Source: Rudanella sp. (GTDB lineage: Bacteria > Bacteroidota > Bacteroidia > Cytophagales > Spirosomataceae). Taken from it: a stretch of DNA of 8,846 nucleotides. The DNA is taken from positions 1 through 8,846 of the forward strand of contig JAJAYX010000804.1 of assembly GCA_026785985.1 (NCBI GenBank). Reading direction: 5' to 3'. This document shows positions 1 through 6,242 of this stretch, piece by piece; the first letter of the stretch is position 1, and the number at the start of each line of letters is the position of its first letter. The notes under the pieces were generated by a model, which had not been told where the DNA came from, did no database searches, and saw nothing but the letters and a program-made list of their open reading frames with translations. The position numbers and the translations under genes are program-made.

Positions 1-974
1 GGGTCTTGGTCGTGTCTCCAGCGTTTGCTGAGGTCGTGTTTGATACCAGAAGACTTGAAAATCCGGTCGCCAAACCGGAGGGCTACGAACCGGAAGAAGT
101 CGCGCCAGATCAACTCAAAAATAAGCCAATAGGTCGAGTCGTTTTTTATCCGTTCGGCTTCGTAGCGCATCACTTCTTCATAAATCAGCCGGGGCGACAA
201 GCAACCGTAAGCCAGCCATGCCGAAAACTTGCTCGAATAATCTTCGCCCAACAGTCCGTTGCGGGTTTCTTTGTAGGTTTTGATCAGATCGTGTTCCCAG
301 AGGTAGCGTTCGAGTCGTTGGAGAGCCACGGTTTCGCCCCCTTTGAAAGTAACAGCCCGGCGGGAGTCGATTTGTAGATCAGCGGGAAAACCAAACGTGG
401 TCAGGTTGGGCATATCGCCGGGGTCAACGTCCGGCACCAGTTTAACCCGCACCGGATCATCGAAGGTGGCTCGGATTTTGGCCCGGCGTTCCACCTGATT
501 CCGAAACTGGGTGAACATATCGGGCAAACGCGCTATCTCGAACGGCAGGTCACGCACATGATAAAGTGTTGATTGCCAGAACAACTCAAGCTCAATATTC
601 TGAGGTTTGAGCAATCGGCTCAGGCGCGATTCAACGTCGGTTTCTTCGCTCGTAACTTCTTTGCTGGCATAAATGGCCGAAACTCCCATTTGCCGGGCCA
701 GTTCGGCCAGGATTTTGGCAGGATCGCCCACCCGCACAATCAGATGTGCCCCCCGGTTTCGGAGATTTCGCCGGAGGTCAGCTACACTTTCGATCAGGAA
801 ATTGGCCCGAAAAACGCCTGTTTTACGAAAACCAAGACTGGACAACTCGGTAAATTGGCGGGGGTCGAAAACAAAAACGGGCAACACCTCGTCGGCCTGT
901 TGAATGGCCCGGCTAAAGCCTTCATTGTCATGTAATCGCAGATCGTTGCGGAACCAGTAGAGAATACGCTTCAT
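1..974 (-). CDS. Cryptochrome-DASH / photolyase-family flavoprotein, 3' end cut by window edge
   Basis: The start is the ATG at 972-974, and 324 codons can be read before the window edge, with no stop. The protein opens with MKRILYWFRNDLRLHDNEGF, the N-terminal signature of the photolyase alpha/beta (antenna-binding) domain, which runs to about residue 135. The FAD-binding helical domain is present in part, with SSKFSAWLAYGCLSPR (247-262) and STYWLIFELIWRDFFRFVAL (280-299). The last two are typical of the Cry-DASH branch rather than of CPD class I photolyases. Family members are usually about 430-500 residues, so roughly a quarter, including the rest of the FAD pocket, lies outside the window. 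Known members bind FAD and a folate antenna and repair cyclobutane dimers in single-stranded or looped DNA; some also act as blue-light sensors. The gene follows DUF547 on the same strand, but its whole upstream gap is occupied by an inverted repeat, so its promoter is unclear. Family assignment is firm; light-sensing versus repair cannot be told. Confidence 0.95.
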   Translation of the reverse strand, partial: MKRILYWFRNDLRLHDNEGFSRAIQQADEVLPVFVFDPRQFTELSSLGFRKTGVFRANFLIESVADLRRNLRNRGAHLIVRVGDPAKILAELARQMGVSAIYASKEVTSEETDVESRLSRLLKPQNIELELFWQSTLYHVRDLPFEIARLPDMFTQFRNQVERRAKIRATFDDPVRVKLVPDVDPGDMPNLTTFGFPADLQIDSRRAVTFKGGETVALQRLERYLWEHDLIKTYKETRNGLLGEDYSSKFSAWLAYGCLSPRLIYEEVMRYEAERIKNDSTYWLIFELIWRDFFRFVALRFGDRIFKSSGIKHDLSKRWRHDQD

Positions 975-977
975 CAA

Positions 978-1096
978 TGAACAGTTATCAGTTAATAGTT
1001 CCGGCGGGGAACCGCAACAGTTAGTTTACTCTAAAACTACTTATGCAAGCAAACTGTTGCGGTTCCCCGCCGGAACTGTTGGCTGTTGGCTGTTCA
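978..1096. repeat. Fold-back inverted repeat, 45-base arms, filling the DUF547-cryptochrome gap
   Basis: The arms are 978-1022 and 1052-1096, in exact register around a 29-base loop (1023-1051). The inner 26 positions (997-1022 against 1052-1077) and the outer 7 (978-984 against 1090-1096) are perfectly complementary. The middle 12 positions hold 6 Watson-Crick pairs, 5 T.G wobbles as read on the plus strand, and 1 mismatch (988/1086). The loop holds a smaller hairpin (tagttt at 1022-1027, aaacta at 1034-1039). The right arm contains a short tandem repeat, ctgttgg twice then ctgttca (1076-1096). Each inner arm also carries its own small palindrome, gttcc-ggcgg-ggaac. I see no transposase and no clear target-site duplication. 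It may be a MITE-like or REP-like element, or two inverted copies of a dispersed repeat. It could act as a terminator-like structure after DUF547, but there is no T-tract. Confidence 0.85.
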
Positions 1097-1101
1097 CTGT
1101 T

Positions 1102-1857
1102 TTATTGTTCGTTCAGGTTCCAGTTGTAATCCAGAAATGAGATTTTTGTGTCTTTGCCGATCTTGGTTTTCGAGTACTTATTCACCCACTCTACCACCGA
1201 CTTTCCGTTTTCGTTCCAGTCGCCTTTATACCAGTCGAAGTATTTGGAAAGCGTCGTTTTGTCTTTCGATATGAAGTTTTTCGACGGGTTATTCAGGAAA
1301 TCGCTGCCCTGATCGTCCAACTGGGCATCTAACTTATTGGCCATGAAAGCTTCATTACGCAGGCGGGGACACGAAATCGACGCGCACACAAGGGCAAAGT
1401 GAATGCGCGGATCATCAAATTTCTTACGGAGTGTGCCGTGTTCAATGTTGTCGAGGCTCGTTTTTTCACCACCAATAGTAAAAAACTTCTTCGCCCAGGG
1501 CGTGTTCACGAACGGCACCTGATTTTTGGGGCCAATGTCTTTGATGCTCTTCACCGGGTAGTTGTCCAGAATAAGCCGAATCGTGTAGGCGTTGTAGGCA
1601 TTGATCCAGTAAGCCATCTGCTCGTTTTTACTCCACGAAGCCGCTGGCGGGTTCTTGCTCAACACGTCCAGATACCCGTTAAATTCTTTTTCGTCTTTCT
1701 TGAAGCCTTTGTAATTAACCTCCCCTTTCTCATTCACGTATTTCTTCAACAGCCTGTCGAAGGCACTGTGATCAACGCTTGTGGGAGCGGATGCGAAAGT
1801 CAGTATTGAGGTGAGCAGCATCAGAACCGCGGCCAGCAGGGTGATTTTCTTGTTCAT
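1102..1857 (-). CDS. Secreted DUF547 domain protein
   Basis: The protein has 251 residues from the ATG at 1855-1857. The N-terminus, MNKKITLLAAVLMLLTSILTFASA, is a classic Sec signal peptide with a likely cleavage near residue 24, so the mature protein is probably periplasmic or exported. The DUF547 core is clear: NEQMAYWINAYNAYTIRLIL (78-97), SLDNIEHGTLRKKFDDPRIH (134-153) and HFALVCASISCPRLRNEAF (153-171), with two conserved Cys at 158 and 163. DUF547 is widespread in Bacteroidota and in plants. I know of no settled biochemical function, although the conserved His and Cys residues and its relation to papain-like folds have been noted. The gene diverges from the SDR gene across a 91-bp gap and is followed on the same strand by the cryptochrome gene. 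Its length is normal for a single-domain member. The family call is secure; the function is unknown. Confidence 0.9.
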   Translation of the reverse strand: MNKKITLLAAVLMLLTSILTFASAPTSVDHSAFDRLLKKYVNEKGEVNYKGFKKDEKEFNGYLDVLSKNPPAASWSKNEQMAYWINAYNAYTIRLILDNYPVKSIKDIGPKNQVPFVNTPWAKKFFTIGGEKTSLDNIEHGTLRKKFDDPRIHFALVCASISCPRLRNEAFMANKLDAQLDDQGSDFLNNPSKNFISKDKTTLSKYFDWYKGDWNENGKSVVEWVNKYSKTKIGKDTKISFLDYNWNLNEQ

Positions 1858-1916
1858 GGTGAATGTCGTAATGACTTACTTTGTTTGTATTGATAAATAC
1901 GCTTCACAAGCCCGAA

Positions 1917-1924
1917 TAGTTTTG
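1917..1924 (+). promoter_or_regulatory. Candidate Bacteroidota -7 element for the SDR gene
   Basis: TAGTTTTG matches the consensus TAnnTTTG exactly and ends 24 bases before the chosen ATG at 1949. No TTTG or TTG lies at the usual 19-20 base spacing upstream (the nearest TTG, at 1890-1892, gives 24), so the -33 element is weak. A second, imperfect match (TTACTTTG) lies at 1876-1883. No good minus-strand match for DUF547 was found in this divergent gap. Confidence 0.35.
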
Positions 1925-1948
1925 AGTTACCCAATCCAAAATCTAACT

Positions 1949-2737
1949 ATGAATCTTGATTTAACCGGAAAAACTGCCCTCGTCTGCGGCAGCACACAAG
2001 GAATAGGCCGTGCATCGGCCATTGAACTGGCTCTGTTGGGTGCCAATGTCGTGCTGATGGCCCGCAACGAAAATACCCTCCAAACCACTCTCGCCGACCT
2101 CGATACCAGCCGGGGCCAACACCACCAATACGCCGTGGCCGATTTCAGCCAGCCGGGGAATGTATCGGAGTCTTTGAGTAAGTTATTAACAAAAAAGCCT
2201 GTTATTCACATACTTATCAACAATACGGGTGGTCCCGCAGGTGGCCCGCTCATCGAAGCCCAGGCCGATACGTTTGTACAGACGTTTCACAACCATTTGA
2301 TCAACAACCAGACCCTGGTGCAGGCTCTCGCACCGGGTATGCGCGATGCCGGTTATGGCCGTATTGTCAACATCATCAGCACCTCGGTAAAACAACCCAT
2401 TGTGGGGCTTGGCGTATCGAACACCATCCGGGGGGCTGTCGCGCAATGGGCCAAAACGCTCTCGCTCGAACTGGGCCGCTGGGGCATCACGGTGAACAAT
2501 GTGTTGCCGGGCTACACCCAAACGGCCCGTTTAGACGCTGTTCTGACTATGCGGGCCAAATCGTCTGGAAAAACCGAAGCCGAAGTGGCGGCCCAACTGG
2601 AAAGCGAAATTCCCATTGGGCGGTTTGCCACTGCCGAAGAAGTTGCCGCTGCGGTGGCCTTTCTGTGTACCCCGGCAGCAGCCAGTATCTCCGGCATCAA
2701 TGTGCCGGTGGATGGCGGGAAAACAGGTGGGCTTTAA
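1949..2737 (+). CDS. SDR-family oxidoreductase (3-oxoacyl-ACP reductase-like) lacking the YxxxK active site
   Basis: The protein has 262 residues from the ATG at 1949. Upstream in-frame starts exist, but the Rossmann fold begins right here with LTGKTALVCGSTQGIG, so this start fits the family (about 250-265 residues). The cofactor motif GSTQGIG is at 14-20, the NNAG-equivalent is NNTGG at 91-95, the downstream PG motif is at 187-188, and the C-terminal INVPVDGG at 250-257. The catalytic Ser is probably 144 or 146. The expected YxxxK aligns with S157-N-T-I-R161, so both Tyr and Lys are replaced. A recognised branch of BKR-like SDRs carries SNTIR or SNSVR in this place, so this looks like an inherited feature, not a mutation. 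It probably binds NAD(P)(H); substrate and activity are unknown. It converges with the next gene, sharing TTAA. Confidence 0.9.
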   Translation: MNLDLTGKTALVCGSTQGIGRASAIELALLGANVVLMARNENTLQTTLADLDTSRGQHHQYAVADFSQPGNVSESLSKLLTKKPVIHILINNTGGPAGGPLIEAQADTFVQTFHNHLINNQTLVQALAPGMRDAGYGRIVNIISTSVKQPIVGLGVSNTIRGAVAQWAKTLSLELGRWGITVNNVLPGYTQTARLDAVLTMRAKSSGKTEAEVAAQLESEIPIGRFATAEEVAAAVAFLCTPAAASISGINVPVDGGKTGGL

Positions 2738-3657
2738 CGCAACGCCTTCACCGTTTGCCGGACGGCTTCGGCATTGGTCGTTGGGGTGTAATTGAAGCGG
2801 TCGTTGAATTTGGTGGAGTCGAAATGGTAGGGACGGTCATACTGGTAACGCATTTCATACATTTCTTTCAAAATCGGCACGAAAACTCCCAACCCACGCA
2901 TTCCCCAACCGGGCAGCGTCTGGCATTTGGAGGGCGCGTTCATGAGCTCGGCAAACAGCTTGGTCCACTCCTGACCAGTAGGCGCGTGGTTGTCAACGGG
3001 CAGGTTCCAGATTGCGTTGAATGCATCGGGCGTGTTGCCCAAAATGGCAGTGCCTTTGCCGAGGTCAGGCGTGTAACCGGTTGAGTGAGGGACGTTGGCA
3101 TTGCAGAACCACTGAGCCGATTTCCCTTTGACAAGGTTATCGTAGATCATGTTCATTGTGATACTCTTGTCCTTGATCGGACCGAAAAAGTCGGGAGCGC
3201 GGGCAATGATCGCACTGATCTGCCCGCGTTCCACGGCTTCCAGAATATGGCGGTCAACCATTGCCCGAACCTCGCCTTTTTTGCTGCATGGGCTGATTGG
3301 TGATGCCTCGGTGATGTGTTGCACATTGTCGCCCCCAATGGCATAGACATTGTCGAAAAACACCAGTTTGGCTCCGTGTCTGGCGCAGGCCGCCACCACA
3401 TTCCGAATGAGGGTAGGCCAGCGTTCCTGCCAGAGTTTGGTGTTATAATCGTAGCCAATGGTGAGGTAACAGACTTCGCTACCCGCCACGGCCCGGGAAA
3501 GTTGGGCGGGGTCGTTGAGGTCGGCGGGGTGGAGTTGGTCGGTTGGGTTAACGGGCTTTGGGGTGCGGCTCACCAGGCGAATGTCAGTGGTGTAGGTTGT
3601 GAGTGTTCTGGCAAGTTCAATGCCAATGGCTCCGCCCGCGCCGAGAATTGTTTGCAT
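2734..3657 (-). CDS. Atypical NAD(P)-binding SDR / NAD-dependent epimerase-dehydratase family protein
   Basis: The protein has 307 residues and its ATG lies at 3655-3657. It begins directly with the first Rossmann strand and the dinucleotide loop, MQTILGAGGAIGIELARTL (GAGGAIG at 6-12), followed by LVSR at 28-31, which may read the cofactor phosphate. KLVFFDNVYAIGG (97-109) holds the Tyr region, and ARAPDFFGP (152-160) is the conserved segment common in epimerase-like SDRs. The usual YxxxK pair is not evident: SPCSKKGEVR (122-131) occupies that place, as in several atypical SDRs, so classic epimerase chemistry is doubtful. The C-terminal part (about 170-307) would form the substrate domain. 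Likely a cytoplasmic oxidoreductase of unknown substrate. It converges with the plus-strand SDR, with a 4-bp CDS overlap, and diverges from the membrane protein gene. The superfamily call is strong; the reaction is unknown. Confidence 0.88.
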   Translation of the reverse strand: MQTILGAGGAIGIELARTLTTYTTDIRLVSRTPKPVNPTDQLHPADLNDPAQLSRAVAGSEVCYLTIGYDYNTKLWQERWPTLIRNVVAACARHGAKLVFFDNVYAIGGDNVQHITEASPISPCSKKGEVRAMVDRHILEAVERGQISAIIARAPDFFGPIKDKSITMNMIYDNLVKGKSAQWFCNANVPHSTGYTPDLGKGTAILGNTPDAFNAIWNLPVDNHAPTGQEWTKLFAELMNAPSKCQTLPGWGMRGLGVFVPILKEMYEMRYQYDRPYHFDSTKFNDRFNYTPTTNAEAVRQTVKALR

Positions 3658-3715
3658 AAGTGGTTGATGGTCTGATTAGTGCGCCCAATATACCTGTGTA
3701 TTCGTAGCCACCGTT

Positions 3716-3723
3716 TACTTTTG
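3716..3723 (+). promoter_or_regulatory. Candidate Bacteroidota -7 element for the small membrane protein gene
   Basis: TACTTTTG is an exact match to TAnnTTTG, 74 bases before the ATG at 3798. A partial match, TACTTTG (3757-3763, one base short), lies closer to the gene. No convincing -33 TTTG is seen at the usual spacing. The position argues against the alternative GTG start at 3723, which would overlap this element. Confidence 0.35.
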
Positions 3724-3797
3724 TGCTGGAAGGCCGAAAACCAGGCGATTTTTGCCTACTTTGCCTGACAATTGGTAGGTTTCAGACACACAACTCA

Positions 3798-4397
3798 ATG
3801 GCTATTTTCTCACACAAAATCACCCTTTTCCTGGTATTAGGGCTATTGGTCATTGGCATTGGCATTCCCTACGCGATTTATTACAGCCGTCGCGATGCAA
3901 CGGGCATGGGTGTGGGTGTTCTGGTAATGATCATGCTTGTAGCTGGGGTGGCCATCGCCCTCGACAGGTTGGCCGTGCGGTTTGCCTCTCCGCTTTGGGT
4001 ATCAGTTGGAGAATTGGCCGTTCTCATCGTGGCGATGATAAGTTATTCATACTCAAGCCGTACCATCACACTTGATCTGTCGGCAAACCCCTCCCCCTAT
4101 TTTGTTGTGATCTGGACAAACGACCAACCCGAAATGCTCGTTTTTCAGCAACGTTTTCCGCTCAATAAAGTAGCTGTTGTGTCAAGCGGAACCGTGGCCC
4201 TGCTCAATCAGGACGTATTTTCGAGTACAGATGTGAAGTTGCCTGCTCAATGGAACGGGCAGTTTTCGCGGGGAATGACCCTTGATCACCCGCGTTTTGC
4301 TTCGGCTTATTTCTATGGCCCCGAAGCCTACCTCAACAAACCAGCCGAGGTCGATAGTTTATTGAAGCAGGCTGTTCGTGAAGCCACACCTAACTGA
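3798..4397 (+). CDS. Three-helix membrane protein of unknown function
   Basis: The protein has 199 residues from the ATG at 3798. An in-frame GTG at 3723 would add 25 residues with no hydrophobic or conserved character and would overlap the candidate promoter, so the ATG just before the first helix is preferred. Three hydrophobic segments are visible: about 8-29 (ITLFLVLGLLVIGIGIPYAI), about 37-56 (MGVGVLVMIMLVAGVAIALD) and about 66-83 (LWVSVGELAVLIVAMISY). After them comes a soluble region of about 115 residues, predicted to be mixed alpha/beta, with no cysteines and no motif that I recognise. The RR at 31-32 after helix 1 suggests that this loop is cytoplasmic, which would place the C-terminal part outside the cytoplasm; this is inference. 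The stop lies 7 bases from the convergent prfA stop. Possibly a lineage-specific protein. Confidence 0.8.
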   Translation: MAIFSHKITLFLVLGLLVIGIGIPYAIYYSRRDATGMGVGVLVMIMLVAGVAIALDRLAVRFASPLWVSVGELAVLIVAMISYSYSSRTITLDLSANPSPYFVVIWTNDQPEMLVFQQRFPLNKVAVVSSGTVALLNQDVFSSTDVKLPAQWNGQFSRGMTLDHPRFASAYFYGPEAYLNKPAEVDSLLKQAVREATPN

Positions 4398-4404
4398 CAA
4401 TTTT

Positions 4405-5478
4405 TTACACTGTTACCCCGTCTTTCAATCGTTCGGCGTTTTCGGCGATGCGGAGTTGCTCGATAAAGTCACCAATGTCGCCATCCATCACGGCGGTCAG
4501 GTTATATACTGTGAGGCCAATGCGGTGATCGGTCACGCGGCTCTGCGGGTAGTTATAGGTTCTGATTTTGTCGGAACGGTCGCCACTGCCCACCATCGTT
4601 TTGCGTTGCGAGGCAATAGCCGCATTGTGTTTCTGCAACTCCATCTCATACAAACGCGACCGCAACACGGTCAGGGCTTTTTCGGAGTTTTTGAGTTGCG
4701 AACGCTCGTCCTGGCATTGCACCACCAAACCCGACGGTATGTGCGTGAGCCGAACGGCAGAATACGTGGTGTTAACCGACTGACCACCCGCCCCCGACGA
4801 GCAAAAGGTATCTTTTCGGATGTCGTTCATGTTGATTTCCACGTCCACCTCTTCGGCTTCGGGCAACACCGCCACACTGGCTGCCGAGGTATGAATGCGG
4901 CCCTGGGTTTCGGTCGCCGGTACGCGCTGCACCCGGTGAACCCCCGACTCGAATTTCATTTTGCCGTAAACGTCTTCACCCTCAACCTCCATAATGACTT
5001 CTTTGTAGCCGCCGGAGCTGCCTTCTGTGAAATCGACAATAGACATTCTCCAGCCCTGTTTTTCGCAGAAACGCTGGTACATTCGGAAAATGTCGCCTGC
5101 GAAAATGGCGGCTTCGTCGCCCCCGGTGCCTCCCCGAACTTCCAGAATAATGTTTTTGGAATCGTTGGGGTCTTTCGGCATCAGCATCTCTTTCAGCACC
5201 TCTTCCAATGGCTCGCGCCGGGGCATAAGTTCGTCGAGTTCGGCTTTGGCCATATCGCGGAAATCTTCGTCTTTTTCGGTGGCGATAATCTCCTTGGCAT
5301 TGTCGATTTCAGCCAGCAGTTGAGTGTACGCCTGGTACTGATTGACGATTTTCTCTAAGTCTTTATATTCTTTACTCAGCTTCACGTAGCGTTTCTGATC
5401 CGATACGATCTCCGGTTGCACAATTTGCTGGGCAACCTCATTGAAACGCTCCCGAATGGCTTCTAACTGTTCAAGCAT
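4405..5478 (-). CDS. prfA: Peptide chain release factor 1
   Basis: The protein has 357 residues from the ATG at 5476-5478, close to the 360 of E. coli RF1. It recognises UAA and UAG stop codons in the ribosomal A site and triggers peptidyl-tRNA hydrolysis. The codon-reading tripeptide is PAT (187-189, in [16 protein letters not shown]), which marks RF1 rather than RF2 (SPF). The catalytic GGQ is at 231-233 ([17 protein letters not shown]), where the Gln is normally N5-methylated by PrmC. The N-terminal helical domain (about 1-100) and the conserved [18 protein letters not shown] (113-130) are intact. The [10 protein letters not shown] that follows GGQ is the form usual in Bacteroidota, in place of the HVNTTDSAIR of E. 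coli. The gene stands alone: it diverges from the Uma2 gene and converges with the membrane protein gene. Nothing is missing. Confidence 0.98.
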   Translation of the reverse strand: MLEQLEAIRERFNEVAQQIVQPEIVSDQKRYVKLSKEYKDLEKIVNQYQAYTQLLAEIDNAKEIIATEKDEDFRDMAKAELDELMPRREPLEEVLKEMLMPKDPNDSKNIILEVRGGTGGDEAAIFAGDIFRMYQRFCEKQGWRMSIVDFTEGSSGGYKEVIMEVEGEDVYGKMKFESGVHRVQRVPATETQGRIHTSAASVAVLPEAEEVDVEINMNDIRKDTFCSSGAGGQSVNTTYSAVRLTHIPSGLVVQCQDERSQLKNSEKALTVLRSRLYEMELQKHNAAIASQRKTMVGSGDRSDKIRTYNYPQSRVTDHRIGLTVYNLTAVMDGDIGDFIEQLRIAENAERLKDGVTV

Positions 5479-5498
5479 GGTATTTGGTCATTAGCCCG

Positions 5499-5506
5499 CA
5501 AAATTA
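5499..5506 (-). promoter_or_regulatory. Candidate -7 element for prfA
   Basis: On the minus strand the sequence CCGTAATTTTGCGG contains TAATTTTG, an exact match to the Bacteroidota -7 consensus TAnnTTTG. It lies 20 bases before the prfA ATG, giving a short leader. No TTTG is seen at the usual -33 distance. Confidence 0.45.
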
Positions 5507-5529
5507 CGGAAAAAGTAGCGGCTGGACTG

Positions 5530-5537
5530 TATCTTTA
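5530..5537 (+). promoter_or_regulatory. Weak candidate -7 element for the Uma2-family gene
   Basis: TATCTTTA matches TAnnTTTG at all but the last fixed position and ends 18 bases before the ATG at 5556. It is back-to-back with the prfA -7 element 23 bases away, so the two polymerase footprints would overlap. A -33 element is not evident. Confidence 0.25.
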
Positions 5538-5555
5538 CCCTACAACCAAACCAAT

Positions 5556-6209
5556 ATGCTCATGGAAGCCGTTGCCGTTGTCCCGAAACTGCCCGAAACG
5601 CTCGACGAACTGGAAGACGAAGAAATTCTGCGGATACCTGCCACCTGGGACGAATACCTCGACCTGCTGGAGACAACGCCGTATACTATTCAATTTTTAG
5701 AAGACGAGATTATCATCATGGGTCAGGCCACCGATACGCATGAACTGTTAGTTGCCCGCTTAATCAAGCTTTTTGCTATTTACTTTGATGATCTTGATTC
5801 TGGACATCGTGTTCTTGGAAGCAATGTCAGAATTGTAATTCCCGACCAGAAAGGCGATTTCAATGCTGATTTATCGGTTGTTCGGGGAAAGTCTGAATAT
5901 GGCCCAACGAAAAAGGGACGTGACTCATCGGTGCGTATCAAAAACCCTGAAATTGTGGTAGAAGTCCTCTCGAAAGGAACCCGCCAATTCGACCTCGGCG
6001 GTAAACTATTGGCGTATCAGGATATTCCCTCGCTTCAGCACATTCTGTTAGTAGATCAGCAAACTGTCACGGCTCATATTTGTTCCCGCACCGACCGCCC
6101 TAACCAGTGGCTCACAACCACTTACAATGCCTTGACCGATGTTGTCCCCCTCGGCAGTTTTGCCCTTCCCCTGACCGATGTGTACCGGAAAATTGAGTTG
6201 GGGGTTTGA
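5556..6209 (+). CDS. Uma2 family (DUF820) putative PD-(D/E)XK endonuclease
   Basis: The protein has 217 residues from the ATG at 5556; a second ATG two codons later (5562) is equally possible. An in-frame TTG at 5484 would extend into the prfA promoter region and is not used. The fold is recognised by an N-terminal TWDEYLDLLE segment (30-39), EDEIIIMGQATDTHELLVARL (49-69), and the nuclease core: Asp105 in NADLSVVRG, Glu136 in NPEIVVEVLSKGTRQFDLGGK (130-150) and Lys150. These three residues match the D...E...K pattern of PD-(D/E)XK enzymes in Uma2 proteins. The family is greatly expanded in Cyanobacteria and in Spirosoma-like Bacteroidota, often as scattered single copies; its biological role is not established. 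The gene is complete, diverges from prfA, and lies 33 bases upstream of the lipoprotein gene on the same strand. The family call is strong; nuclease activity is inferred. Confidence 0.9.
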   Translation: MLMEAVAVVPKLPETLDELEDEEILRIPATWDEYLDLLETTPYTIQFLEDEIIIMGQATDTHELLVARLIKLFAIYFDDLDSGHRVLGSNVRIVIPDQKGDFNADLSVVRGKSEYGPTKKGRDSSVRIKNPEIVVEVLSKGTRQFDLGGKLLAYQDIPSLQHILLVDQQTVTAHICSRTDRPNQWLTTTYNALTDVVPLGSFALPLTDVYRKIELGV

Positions 6210-6242
6210 AGGTTAATTATTTATACACAGAATCAGCTATTT

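Noticed and set aside
1781..1948. Upstream extension of the plus-strand SDR
   Set aside because: Would overlap the DUF547 signal peptide and the divergent promoter gap; the family fold begins at the ATG at 1949.
4398..4410. T-run after the membrane protein gene as a terminator
   Set aside because: There is a run of six T (4401-4406) but no stem before it, and the gap between the convergent stops is only 7 bases.
4378..5358. Long open frame on the plus strand opposite prfA
   Set aside because: It lies antisense to an unmistakable RF1 gene, has no family motifs, and is His/Phe-rich as expected for the complement of GC-rich coding DNA.
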